Source of the DNA: Aquiflexum lacus
GTDB taxonomy: Bacteria; Bacteroidota; Bacteroidia; Cytophagales; Cyclobacteriaceae
Length of the DNA stretch: 64,000 nucleotides
Assembly: GCF_015476655.1 (NCBI RefSeq)
Contig: NZ_JABFHF010000001.1
Span: 1-64,000 of the forward strand
Direction: 5' to 3'
The translations under genes and the position numbers were made by a program. Positions within the stretch are counted from its first letter, which is position 1; each line of letters begins with the position of its first letter. Below the pieces are notes generated by a model that searched no databases, was not told where the DNA came from, and was given only the letters and a program-made list of their open reading frames with translations. Below, piece by piece: positions 7,081 through 14,314 of the stretch.

Positions 7081-7907
7081 TGGATATTCAAGCATACATA
7101 TCGTCAGGCAAACTCGAACTCTTCGTATTGGGAGAGTTAAGTGAGCGGGAAAGGGATGAGGTCATTCAGTTGGCCAAACAATACCCTGAGATCCAATTAG
7201 AATTGGATCAGATAGAGGAGGCATTTTTTCAATTTGACAATCAGGCTGGGATTAATCCATCATCCTCTGTCAAAAAGAAAATATTCGAATCCTTGGATCA
7301 AGGAATGGCCGAAAGTCCAGAAGTAGTTTTGACCGCTTCAAAAGAAGAAGTGACCACAAAAACTATAAGCATTCAACCTTGGAAAGCATATTTTGCCGCA
7401 GCAAGTATTGTCGCACTGTTGGCATCGGCTGTGGCAATTTATTTTGCAATGCAATACAATGATGTAGACAAAAGGTTTGCGGCTTTGCTTCAAGAGCAAT
7501 CGGTTTTGGCTGAGGAAATGAATCAGTACAAAGTGAATTTTGAGGAGGCAGATGCCCAGTTGGAAATACTTTTGGCCGGAAACTATGAAAGGATCCCGAT
7601 GAAAGGGGAAGGCTTTGAAATGCAAAAAGATGCTGCTGTGGATGTTTGGTGGGATAAGGGCAGCGCAAGTGTTTTTGTCTCGGTCAATAACCTCTCCGGT
7701 TTGGAAGAACAGTATGACTATCAGCTTTGGGCCATTGGTGAACAGGGTCCAATTGGTATCGGTCTTGTAGATGCAGGTCAGAAATTCAGTCTCCAGCAAA
7801 TGCAGGCAGTAGCCTCAGCAGGTGCCTTTGCCATTACCGTAGAACCAAAGGGAGGAAGTGAGAGCCCTACTTTGGAGAAATTGGTAGTGTTGGGGAATGT
7901 TGTTTAG
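7080..7907 (+). CDS. anti-sigma factor, RskA/anti-sigma-K type
   Basis: A 275-residue membrane protein with a GTG start overlapping the sigma factor stop. The N-terminal 90 residues form a helical sigma-binding region (SGKLELFVLGELSERERDEVIQLAKQYPEI spread over 9-40). One transmembrane helix lies at about 99-121 (YFAAASIVALLASAVAIYFAM), followed by a short coiled coil (about 125-155). The extracytoplasmic C-terminal anti-sigma-K domain has VDVWWDKGSASVFV and YQLWAIGEQGPIGIG. It holds the sigma factor at the membrane until an envelope signal arrives. The signal is unknown. Confidence 0.88.
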   Translation: MDIQAYISSGKLELFVLGELSERERDEVIQLAKQYPEIQLELDQIEEAFFQFDNQAGINPSSSVKKKIFESLDQGMAESPEVVLTASKEEVTTKTISIQPWKAYFAAASIVALLASAVAIYFAMQYNDVDKRFAALLQEQSVLAEEMNQYKVNFEEADAQLEILLAGNYERIPMKGEGFEMQKDAAVDVWWDKGSASVFVSVNNLSGLEEQYDYQLWAIGEQGPIGIGLVDAGQKFSLQQMQAVASAGAFAITVEPKGGSESPTLEKLVVLGNVV

Positions 7908-7939
7908 AAATTAGCAATTATTTATTTGGATATTAAATG

Positions 7940-7966
7940 ACCCGGCTATTTGGCCGGGTTTTATTT
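7940..7966 (+). terminator. terminator after the sigma/anti-sigma operon
   Basis: ACCCGGC-TATTTG-GCCGGGT followed by TTTATTTTTT: a strong GC stem with a U-run, 32 bp after the anti-sigma stop. Confidence 0.85.
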
Positions 7967-7977
7967 TTTAAGGATTA

Positions 7978-8457
7978 ATGCCCAATTTGCCTGTTCAATT
8001 TTCAAAACCTATGGAACTCCAACTATCCACCCCTGCACTGCTTTTTTCGGCTATCACTTTGATGATGCTGGCTTTCACCAACAGATTTTTGGCCGTTGCC
8101 AATCTGATAAGGGGCCTTCACAAAAAATTTCTGGAAAATCCCGATCAGGAAATTATCATTGACCAAATTAGGAATCTCAAAAAAAGGGTGAGCATGATCA
8201 AGTACATGCAATTGTGCGGGGTATTGAGTTTCTTACTCTGTATTATCTGTATGTATCTGATATTTGTAGACGCACAACCTGCAGCTGACTATGTTTTTAT
8301 ATTCAGTATGTTGGCTTTATTGATTTCACTGGCCATTTCTTTGTTTGAGATATTGATTTCCAATCAAGCTATTAACCTTGAGTTGAAAGATATGGAGGAC
8401 CATTTTGAGAAACGAAAAAGTAGATTGGACTCTTGGTTTAAAAAGGATAGGGAATGA
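7978..8457 (+). CDS. DUF2721 family membrane protein
   Basis: A 159-residue protein. The N-terminal phrase TPALLFSAITLMMLAFTNRFLAVANLIR at about 17-45 is the DUF2721 signature, with a membrane helix. Two more helices lie at about 79-97 and 104-127, and the C-terminus is charged and likely coiled. The start at 7978 is kept (MPNLPVQF), though ATG at 8011 (MELQLSTPALLFSA) is equally possible and gives the length usual for the family. The function of DUF2721 is unknown. It stands between two terminators or intergenic gaps and appears monocistronic. Confidence 0.82.
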   Translation: MPNLPVQFSKPMELQLSTPALLFSAITLMMLAFTNRFLAVANLIRGLHKKFLENPDQEIIIDQIRNLKKRVSMIKYMQLCGVLSFLLCIICMYLIFVDAQPAADYVFIFSMLALLISLAISLFEILISNQAINLELKDMEDHFEKRKSRLDSWFKKDRE

Positions 8458-8490
8458 TTGTGAAAATTAAAGCAAAACGTTTCTGGATAA

Positions 8491-8545
8491 GGTGGAAATA
8501 AATTGAAATAAGGTAGAAATATTGTTGAAATACAATAGAACTAGG
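8491..8545 (+). repeat. GAAATA-rich dispersed repeat tail
   Basis: Successive words GGTGGAAATA, TTGAAATA, GGTAGAAATA and TTGAAATA resemble the tail of the CCCGAGA/TCGGGA repeat family seen at 41.8 and 44.3 kb (GGTAGAAATA words there too). It lies in an intergenic gap with no coding signal. Confidence 0.35.
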
Positions 8546-8676
8546 GTAGACTTAAATAGAAATTCGGGTTGATTCTGAGAAAATCTTTTTAAGCGCTAAA
8601 TTTTTCTGAATTGTTAATTGCTTGCGGTTTCGATGGAGAGATATTTATAGACACACATTTCCATAAAAAAGAACAA

Positions 8677-9678
8677 ATGAAAATAAATCTAACTAATAAT
8701 ATTTTGACCAATACTACCAAAGCAATATTTGGTTTTCTAAATAGCAGAGCTATTTTAATTCTCCTTTTGGTGGTTTTCTCATGTGGCATCAAAGGAAATA
8801 ACGAAGGAAAATTAGAGGAAACAGAGAAACGAAGTTTCATCCAAGTGGATAATTTGGAGGAAACTGAAGACTTTTATACTTGGAATCCTGACCGTATCCC
8901 CATGGTATCTGCACATAGAGGCGGTCCTTATCCTGGATTTCCTGAAAATTCCATCGAGGCTTTTGAAAATGTTATCCAATACACCCATGCAATTATTGAA
9001 TTTGATGTAGCGATGACCAAAGATTCCGTCTTGGTATTGATGCATGACAATACAGTTGATAGGACCACAACGGGCAAAGGGAGAGTGATTGATCTGGATT
9101 TGGAAGAGATCGGCCAATTGTATTTGGTGGATTTGGAAGGGAATAAGACAGGTTTTCGAGTTCCTACTTTGGATGAAGCCTTAGCATGGTCCAAAGGAAA
9201 GGTTCTTCTCACAATTGATATCAAGAGAGGGGTTCCTTTTGAAATGGTAGTGGATGCCATTCGGACACACAACGCAGCACCTTATGCCGCTGTCATCACC
9301 TATTCCTTTGAGGCTGCCAAGAAAATTCACTCGCTTCATCCTGACTTAATGCTATCTGTTACGATTAGGAATGAAGAAGAACTTGAAAGGTATGATAAGG
9401 AGATTATACCGACAGAAAAGTTAATTGCATTTACAGGAACATCCTCAAGAACACCTGCATTCAATGATATTTTACATCAGAGAGGTATTTTCACTATTTT
9501 AGGTGTCATGGGAAATCTTGACAACAGCGCAATCGCTCAAGGTGAGGAAGTTTATATAGGCTTGGTCAGGAGAGGTGCGGATATTTTGGCTACAGATAGA
9601 CCCATAGAAGCGGCGAAGGCGATTCAAGAATTGATGCCTGAGGAAAGTACGAAGAAAAAGTATTTTGAAAAAAGATAA
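8677..9678 (+). CDS. glycerophosphodiester phosphodiesterase family lipoprotein
   Basis: A 333-residue protein when started at the ATG at 8677 (MKINLTNNIL), which gives a signal segment ending in the lipobox VFSCG at about residue 36. The GDPD TIM barrel follows, with HRGGPYPGFPENSIEAF, the metal-site phrase EFDVAMTKDSVLVLMHDNTVDRTTTGKG in two parts, and LLTIDIKRG. It hydrolyses glycerophosphodiesters to glycerol-3-phosphate and an alcohol in the periplasm, or acts on related substrates in lipid and teichoic-type turnover. An upstream TTG at 8611 is less likely because it would bury the signal peptide. The gene is monocistronic. Confidence 0.88.
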   Translation: MKINLTNNILTNTTKAIFGFLNSRAILILLLVVFSCGIKGNNEGKLEETEKRSFIQVDNLEETEDFYTWNPDRIPMVSAHRGGPYPGFPENSIEAFENVIQYTHAIIEFDVAMTKDSVLVLMHDNTVDRTTTGKGRVIDLDLEEIGQLYLVDLEGNKTGFRVPTLDEALAWSKGKVLLTIDIKRGVPFEMVVDAIRTHNAAPYAAVITYSFEAAKKIHSLHPDLMLSVTIRNEEELERYDKEIIPTEKLIAFTGTSSRTPAFNDILHQRGIFTILGVMGNLDNSAIAQGEEVYIGLVRRGADILATDRPIEAAKAIQELMPEESTKKKYFEKR

Positions 9679-9750
9679 TAGATTTGAGACACAAGATATA
9701 AGATTGTGTATTATTTCTTGGTCTAACTTTTACTTTAAAAAAACGAGAAA

Positions 9751-10764
9751 ATGATAATTGATTTACGTTCGGATACCCTTACCAAGCCCACAAAAGAAAT
9801 GCTTGAAGCCATGTGGGCCGCAGAAGTTGGGGATGATGTGTTTGAAGAAGACCCAACGGTAAACAAGCTTGAAGAGAAACTAGCTGGTATATTTGGAATG
9901 GAGGCAGGGCTTTTTTGTCCCTCCGGTACCATGACCAATCAAATTGCCATCCGCTTACATACCCGACCGCAGACAGAGGTCATCTGTCATAAATATTCCC
10001 ATATCTACCTCTACGAGGGCGGAGGCATCATGTCCAATTCCCATGCTTCTGTCAAACTTTTGGATGGGGCTTATGGGAAAATCACTGCACAGGATATTGC
10101 GGAAAATATCAGTCCGGACGATGTGCATGCCTGTGAGACCACTTTGGTTTCTTTGGAAAATACGATGAACAAAGGAGGTGGCAGTATTTACACTTTAGAA
10201 GAAGTAAAGCCTATCAAGGAAGTCTGTGAAAAGAACGCATTAAAACTTCATTTGGATGGGGCAAGGATTTTCAATGCATTGGTAGAGTCCGGAGAAAGTC
10301 CAAAAAAATGGGGACAAATGTTTGATACCATTTCTGTCTGCTTGAGCAAAGGATTAGGCTGCCCGGTAGGTTCTGTCCTCTTGGGAACCAAAGCAGATAT
10401 CAAGCGGGCTAGAAAAGTCCGTAAAGCTTTTGGTGGAGGAATGCGACAGGCAGGTTTTTTGGCTGCGGCCGGGATTTATGCCTTAGACCATCATGTCGAC
10501 CGATTGAAAGAAGACCATGCCCGGGCTAGGGAATTGGGGAAAATGCTTGAAAATCACCCCTTGGTTTCAGAGGTTTTTCCAGTTGCTACTAATATTGTTA
10601 TTGCCAGACTAAATGGAATCTCCCCTGAAGAAATGCTCACCAAACTTGCTGCAAAAGAAATCAAAGCTGTCCGATTTGGTAAAGATCAGATTAGGTTTGT
10701 GACGCACTTGGATTTTGGGGATGAGGGGTTGGAGGAGTTTGGGAAGAGGGTGAAAGGATTGTGA
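9751..10764 (+). CDS. ltaE: low-specificity L-threonine aldolase
   Basis: A 337-residue PLP enzyme of the beta-eliminating lyase family. It opens with IDLRSDTLTKPT, the characteristic substrate-binding segment, followed by LFCPSGTMTNQIA at about 54-66, HLDGARIFNA at about 167-176 and the PLP lysine K200 in CLSKGLGCPVGS. It cleaves threonine or allo-threonine to glycine and acetaldehyde in the cytoplasm. Length and all key motifs are intact. It is probably monocistronic; a TA remnant follows 55 bp downstream. Confidence 0.93.
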   Translation: MIIDLRSDTLTKPTKEMLEAMWAAEVGDDVFEEDPTVNKLEEKLAGIFGMEAGLFCPSGTMTNQIAIRLHTRPQTEVICHKYSHIYLYEGGGIMSNSHASVKLLDGAYGKITAQDIAENISPDDVHACETTLVSLENTMNKGGGSIYTLEEVKPIKEVCEKNALKLHLDGARIFNALVESGESPKKWGQMFDTISVCLSKGLGCPVGSVLLGTKADIKRARKVRKAFGGGMRQAGFLAAAGIYALDHHVDRLKEDHARARELGKMLENHPLVSEVFPVATNIVIARLNGISPEEMLTKLAAKEIKAVRFGKDQIRFVTHLDFGDEGLEEFGKRVKGL

Positions 10765-10819
10765 TTCACAGTTTTTCTAATCTATTTGAATTTGTATCTT
10801 TATTGAAAAAAATATAAGA

Positions 10820-10993
10820 ATGATAACAAAAGAAAAAGTCCTACAAACATTAAAAGAAATGCCTGAACAGTTCTCCATTGATGATTTAATGGAAAAACTT
10901 ATCCTGATCAATAAAATAGAAATTGGGATCGAGCAGGTTGGGAAAGGAGAAACCTATACGAGTTCTGAAGCAAAAAAAATGATTAAAGAATAG
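10820..10993 (+). CDS. antitoxin-like protein paired with a ParE toxin
   Basis: A 57-residue protein (MITKEKVLQTLKEMPEQFSIDDLMEKLILINKIEIGIEQ in segments, ending EAKKMIKE). It has the length and helical, acidic-rich character of small ParD-type antitoxins found before ParE in Bacteroidota. Its stop codon TAG overlaps the ATA codon that begins the ParE reading frame. If base 10992 were G instead of A, the stop would read TGG and the protein would end two residues later (W-S-K then TAA). Confidence 0.7.
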   Translation: MITKEKVLQTLKEMPEQFSIDDLMEKLILINKIEIGIEQVGKGETYTSSEAKKMIKE

Positions 10994-11292
10994 TCAAAAT
11001 AAAATGGTCCAAGGAAGCCATTGAGAATATTTTTGAGATTCGGGAATATTATATGCAAGTTTCCCCACGATACGCCGAAGAAATTACTGACCGAATATTT
11101 GATAAGGAAAATTTAATAATTGCTTTCCCAAAGATGGGGAGAGTTGTTCCGGAACTAAATAATGAAAGTATTAGGGAGATTATTTATAAAAGCTATAGGA
11201 TTATCTATGTGCTATTTGATGAAAAAAGTATAAATATTATAGCTGTTCATAGTTCATCCCAACCCCTTTCAGGAATATCAATTTTTGAATGA
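10990..11292 (+). pseudogene. ParE/RelE-family toxin with no standard start codon
   Basis: The frame from 10990 reads (I)VKIKWSKEAIENIFEIREYYMQ and continues to a normal ParE core with RVVPELNNESIREIIYKSYRIIYVLF and a C-terminal INIIAVHSSSQPL. At 100 residues it has the usual ParE length. The only codon fitting a full-length start is ATA at 10990, overlapping the antitoxin stop. The first ATG is at 11053 and would remove the N-terminal strand and helix. ParE poisons gyrase; RelE relatives cleave mRNA. Either the toxin was silenced by a start-codon mutation, or it initiates inefficiently at ATA. Confidence 0.75.
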
Positions 11293-11387
11293 AATCCCAA
11301 ATAAATAATCCCTTTCTATCTGTTTACTGCCATACAGGTAATTTTACAAACACCTACTTAAAAGAAATGATTTTTGTGGCAAATAGC

Positions 11388-11639
11388 TTATTCAATTAAA
11401 TTGTTTTCTTCACCCACCCCTTTTTCAAATTCCCTGATACCCTTAAGTAACCTTTCACCATTTTTTGGACTATTTAAAAGGTAAATAGTTTCCTGCATGC
11501 TTTCATAATCAGTTTTGGAAAGCACCTCCACATCTTCTCTGCTTGTCCGAGTGACATAAAGAGGACTATGGTCTGTGATTATCTTGTCCAAAAAGGCTTT
11601 AAGGTTTTGTCTGAATTTGGCGTATGTAGTAATTCCCAT
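11388..11639 (-). CDS. Phd/YefM-family antitoxin, orphan
   Basis: An 83-residue protein starting MGITTYAKFRQNLKAFLDKI, with PLYVTRTSREDVEVLSKTDYESMQETIYLL: the DNA-binding N-terminal domain of Phd/YefM antitoxins. The family normally precedes a YoeB/Txe mRNA interferase that starts at or just after the antitoxin stop. Here the following 95 bp on the minus strand contain no toxin frame, so it is an orphan, perhaps kept as a repressor or protective antitoxin. Confidence 0.85.
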   Translation of the reverse strand: MGITTYAKFRQNLKAFLDKIITDHSPLYVTRTSREDVEVLSKTDYESMQETIYLLNSPKNGERLLKGIREFEKGVGEENNLIE

Positions 11640-11730
11640 AGGTTTGTTTTAAAGTGAGAATAGAAATAAATTAGACCTTATACAATAAGCTGTACAGATG
11701 TTTTTATGTTCTATCAACCAATCCTAAAAT

Positions 11731-12219
11731 ATGCATCCCTACATTTCACACCTGCTTGAAGATATTTCAAAGGCATATAGCAGAAAACCCCAAGAGGATT
11801 TCTCCCATCCCCAGACCATGGAAGAGCATTTTGAGGAAATCGAAAATTGGATTGCCCATGATCCGCCAAATACCTTTGGTGATTATTGTGGTTTGAAAGT
11901 GGAAGATTTCCCGCCTGCAGATCAACTTTCTGAGGATGATATGACTACCATCTGCAAGGCTTTCAAAAAAATGATGCAAAGTTGGAATTTGGATATTGAT
12001 TTACCGGATAATTTGCCGATTTCTTTTGCCTATTCGATGACAGTGGAGACACTCAATGAAAAAACGGCAATAGTAAATCATGGCTTTATGACATTTGATT
12101 ATTGTTCCGGGTCACCGGAAGGTTGTGCTTTTAAAGAATACTGTCCCCGTATCGACCGGCTTAAAGACCTCCCACAAGATTTTGACTTGGATTTTGGAGA
12201 TGAAGAACTTCCTTATTGA
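11731..12219 (+). CDS. conserved hypothetical protein
   Basis: A 162-residue acidic, soluble protein starting MHPYISHLLEDISKAY. I do not recognise a domain. A central FAYSMTVETLNEKTAIVNHGFMTFDYCSGSPEGCAF-type region (in segments at about 95-135) has three cysteines (C122, C128 and C134 region) that could bind a metal. The C-terminus is strongly acidic (DFDLDFGDEELPY). A HicB-like gene starts 7 bp after its stop, suggesting co-transcription. The function is unknown. Confidence 0.65.
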   Translation: MHPYISHLLEDISKAYSRKPQEDFSHPQTMEEHFEEIENWIAHDPPNTFGDYCGLKVEDFPPADQLSEDDMTTICKAFKKMMQSWNLDIDLPDNLPISFAYSMTVETLNEKTAIVNHGFMTFDYCSGSPEGCAFKEYCPRIDRLKDLPQDFDLDFGDEELPY

Positions 12220-12226
12220 ATATTAT

Positions 12227-12664
12227 ATGAAATCAAGTGAAACTAAAACCGATCTCTTTAAGAGAAAACTAAAGATTGTATTGGAAAAATCCTCAACAGG
12301 CTTTAGCGCATATGCACCAGAAGAAGAAGGTATATATACCGTAGGGGAAACTTATGAAGAAGTAAAGGAAAATATTGCTGAGGTAATTGAATTTAAGACA
12401 GAATATTTGGAGGAGATGGGTAATTCTGCGGAAGCAGAAAGGTTGAGGAATGCAGACATCGAATATTTTCTGGATATACAACAATTCTTTGAGCAATACT
12501 CTATGCTCAACAAAAGTGAATTTGCCAATTTCATCGGGATGAACCCCAGCATGATGCGCAAAATCAGCAAAGGATTAGTCTCTTTGTCAGATGCCAAAGC
12601 CCGTCAAATTGAAGAGGGACTTCACCGTTTGGCAGATGAGTTTGGTAAAGTGAATTTTGCATAA
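12227..12664 (+). CDS. HicB-like antitoxin with helix-turn-helix, orphan
   Basis: A 145-residue protein from the ATG at 12227 (MKSSETKTDLFKRKL). The N-terminal half has the degenerate RNase H-like HicB fold (LKIVLEKSSTGFSAYAPEEEGIYTVGETYEEVKENI in segments at about 14-50). The C-terminal half carries a HTH (FANFIGMNPSMMRKISKGLVSLS at about 101-123). HicB neutralises HicA, an mRNA interferase normally encoded just upstream. No HicA frame is present here; a hypothetical gene ends 7 bp upstream. It is therefore an orphan antitoxin or repressor. Confidence 0.8.
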   Translation: MKSSETKTDLFKRKLKIVLEKSSTGFSAYAPEEEGIYTVGETYEEVKENIAEVIEFKTEYLEEMGNSAEAERLRNADIEYFLDIQQFFEQYSMLNKSEFANFIGMNPSMMRKISKGLVSLSDAKARQIEEGLHRLADEFGKVNFA

Positions 12665-12675
12665 TTTTTATCAAA

Positions 12676-12697
12676 AGGAATGTGGCTTTAGCCCATT
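12676..12697. repeat. GGCTTTAGCCC repeat, copy 1
   Basis: A 22-bp sequence starting AGGAATGTGGCTTTAG that is repeated exactly at 12872-12893. The core GGCTTTAGCC is a near-palindrome. Further partial copies (ATAGCCAAAATT, GGCTTTAGCCAAAATT) lie at about 12724 and 12919. Confidence 0.75.
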
Positions 12698-12805
12698 TAA
12701 TGAATTTATGGTTCAAAATGGGATATAGCCAAAATTGAATGGTGAGATCAAAGGATAGATGAATTGATTTGGATAAAGCCTGGGTAATCGGAATTGCTTT
12801 ATTTT

Positions 12806-12825
12806 CCTCCAGCTAAAGCAGGAGG
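12806..12825. repeat. CCTCC-AGCTAAAGCA-GGAGG hairpin
   Basis: CCTCC and GGAGG arms flank AGCTAAAGCA, with outer AATTGC/GCAATT arms extending the pairing. It sits between the two exact 22-bp repeats and looks like part of the same REP-type element. Confidence 0.6.
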
Positions 12826-12871
12826 CAATTGATGATAATATGTGAATTATGAGATTGAGATCATTATGAAT

Positions 12872-12893
12872 AGGAATGTGGCTTTAGCCCATT
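12872..12893. repeat. GGCTTTAGCCC repeat, copy 2
   Basis: An exact copy of 12676-12697, 196 bp away in the same orientation. No coding frame lies between; the interval 12665-12950 appears to be entirely repeat-derived. Confidence 0.75.
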
Positions 12894-12951
12894 CACAAAT
12901 GTATGTTTAGCACAAATTGGCTTTAGCCAAAATTTCTTGGGGGTTTTGCAT

Positions 12952-12978
12952 AAAAAAAAGCCCACATTTCTGTGAGCT
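12952..12978 (-). terminator. terminator of the tRNA-Leu transcript
   Basis: On the minus strand AGCTCACA-GAAA-TGTGGGCT is followed by eight T, starting 5 bp after the tRNA 3' end. Confidence 0.85.
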
Positions 12979-12982
12979 TCTG

Positions 12983-13066
12983 TACCCAGAGCCGGAGTCG
13001 AACCGGCACGAGTGTAACCTCATTGGTGTTTGAGACCAACGCGTCTACCAATTCCGCCATCTGGGC
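12983..13066 (-). tRNA. tRNA-Leu (anticodon CAA)
   Basis: An 84-nt class II tRNA. The acceptor GCCCAGA pairs with TCTGGGT (a G-U at the first pair), with discriminator A. The anticodon stem TTGGT/ACCAA holds the loop CTCAAAC, giving CAA, which decodes UUG. A long variable arm and a TPsiC arm with GTTCGAC are present. The 3' CCA is not encoded (ACA follows). A terminator follows directly, so it is a single-tRNA transcript. Confidence 0.95.
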
Positions 13067-13138
13067 ATTTCAATTATTCCCGTCTCTTGCTGAACGGGAT
13101 GCAAATATGAGTAAAGATTTTTTTCCTTGCAAGCCAAT

Positions 13139-13435
13139 TCAAGGCAGTGCTATAATTTTTTTCGAACTGAAAGCAAATGGCTTTCCAGCAAAAAGTGGCT
13201 TAGTAACTGCCCAAACAGATTTAAACAGCTCGGAATCACGGTATTGATTTAATGCCTCTTCACTTTCCCAATGGCTATACGTCGTGAAAATATTTTGTTG
13301 GTTTTCATCCTGCCAGAGTTCTAGGTGATGACAACCAGTAAAATTTCTGATTTTTTCCTTGTTGGCCGCAAAGTTCTCCAAAAACTCGCCTACCTTTTCT
13401 GCTCTAAATGTCATTCTGACTACACGTATCAACAT
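13139..13435 (-). CDS. antibiotic biosynthesis monooxygenase (ABM) family protein
   Basis: A 98-residue protein starting MLIRVVRMTFRAEKVGEFLENF, with GCHHLELWQDENQQNIFTTYSHWESEEALNQYRDSELF in segments at about 35-70. This is the ferredoxin-like ABM/DUF3291 fold used by heme-degrading and quinol monooxygenases. No specific substrate can be assigned. The ATG overlaps the stop of the upstream gene by one base (TAATG), so it is translationally coupled to the SAM-hydroxide adenosyltransferase gene. Confidence 0.85.
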   Translation of the reverse strand: MLIRVVRMTFRAEKVGEFLENFAANKEKIRNFTGCHHLELWQDENQQNIFTTYSHWESEEALNQYRDSELFKSVWAVTKPLFAGKPFAFSSKKIIALP

Positions 13436-14211
13436 TATTGATTCACTTCAAAATTGATAAATACAGGACTGTCATGTCTCAATCCCAACAAGTCCGCTCC
13501 ATGCCCAAGGTTGATACCGATTTCCAGCAAGTCAATACTGTTGAAGAAGGCAAAACAATCCCCGGCATCTACATCATCATAGGTTTGGTTGAGTTTGGGG
13601 AGTTTTTCTCTTCCAAATTCAAGGCTGTATTTTCCCGGGTTAAGCGTTTCGAAAACACTTTTAGGAATATTGGTGATCAGGTTGCCATAATTGTCTACCC
13701 GGATTACGTGGCCCAAAATCTGCTTTTTTGATGCTTTGAACTGTCGGGGGATCATTTTTTTAATCTGCATCAATGGCCCTCCAAAATCATGTATGGCAGC
13801 TCCTGAAGCCACTTTAGCGGCAATGGGAGCAAGGATATCTTTCACAGGAAAAGTACTAACCTTCACATGAATGTCTGCAAATTGCACCACGATTCCAGGG
13901 TCATAATCAGATAAGAGACTGAGCACACCGTTATTTGGGCCCAGAAAAATATGTTCCTCGAGTTTGATGCCGATATACCCTTCCGAAATACTGCTTGTAC
14001 TGTTCATGGCTACCAAATGGACGGTTCCTTTTGGAAAATCCTTGTAGATGGATTTCAGGACAAATGCAGCATGGGCAATATCATAAACATCAATTTTGTG
14101 CGTGATGTCGACAATGTTAAGTTGCGGGTTGATAGATAACATTTTTGCCTTAACTGCCGGGACGTAAAAGTCTCCGTCTCCAAAATCTGAGGTGAATGTT
14201 ATCAATGCCAT
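13435..14211 (-). CDS. SAM hydroxide adenosyltransferase (SAM hydrolase, DUF62 family)
   Basis: A 258-residue protein from the ATG at 14211 (MALITFTSDFGDGDFYVPAVKAKM). TFTSDFGDGDFYV is the family's N-terminal nucleotide-binding motif, followed by IVDITHKIDVYDIAHAAFVL, HLVAMNS and FLGPNNGVLS. Such enzymes convert S-adenosyl-L-methionine plus hydroxide to adenosine and methionine. An in-frame extension to 14346 is unlikely because it would overlap the divergent phoH start region. It is coupled to the downstream ABM gene. Confidence 0.9.
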   Translation of the reverse strand: MALITFTSDFGDGDFYVPAVKAKMLSINPQLNIVDITHKIDVYDIAHAAFVLKSIYKDFPKGTVHLVAMNSTSSISEGYIGIKLEEHIFLGPNNGVLSLLSDYDPGIVVQFADIHVKVSTFPVKDILAPIAAKVASGAAIHDFGGPLMQIKKMIPRQFKASKKQILGHVIRVDNYGNLITNIPKSVFETLNPGKYSLEFGREKLPKLNQTYDDVDAGDCFAFFNSIDLLEIGINLGHGADLLGLRHDSPVFINFEVNQ

Positions 14212-14235
14212 AGAAGCAAGTCTGTTAAAATTTAG

Positions 14236-14243
14236 TATTTTTG
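14236..14243 (+). promoter_or_regulatory. candidate -7 box for phoH
   Basis: TATTTTTG fits TAnnTTTG, in the divergent gap 72 bp before the phoH TTG start. The -33 element is not obvious. Confidence 0.35.
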
Positions 14244-14314
14244 TATCAGGTGTGAACAAAATTAGGAATTTTATCCTTACACCATAAGACAATTCATAAA
14301 TCAAATAGAATAGC

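Noticed and set aside
11293-11387. A YoeB/Txe toxin partner for the YefM-like antitoxin
   Set aside because: All minus-strand frames after the antitoxin stop are short and lack family motifs.
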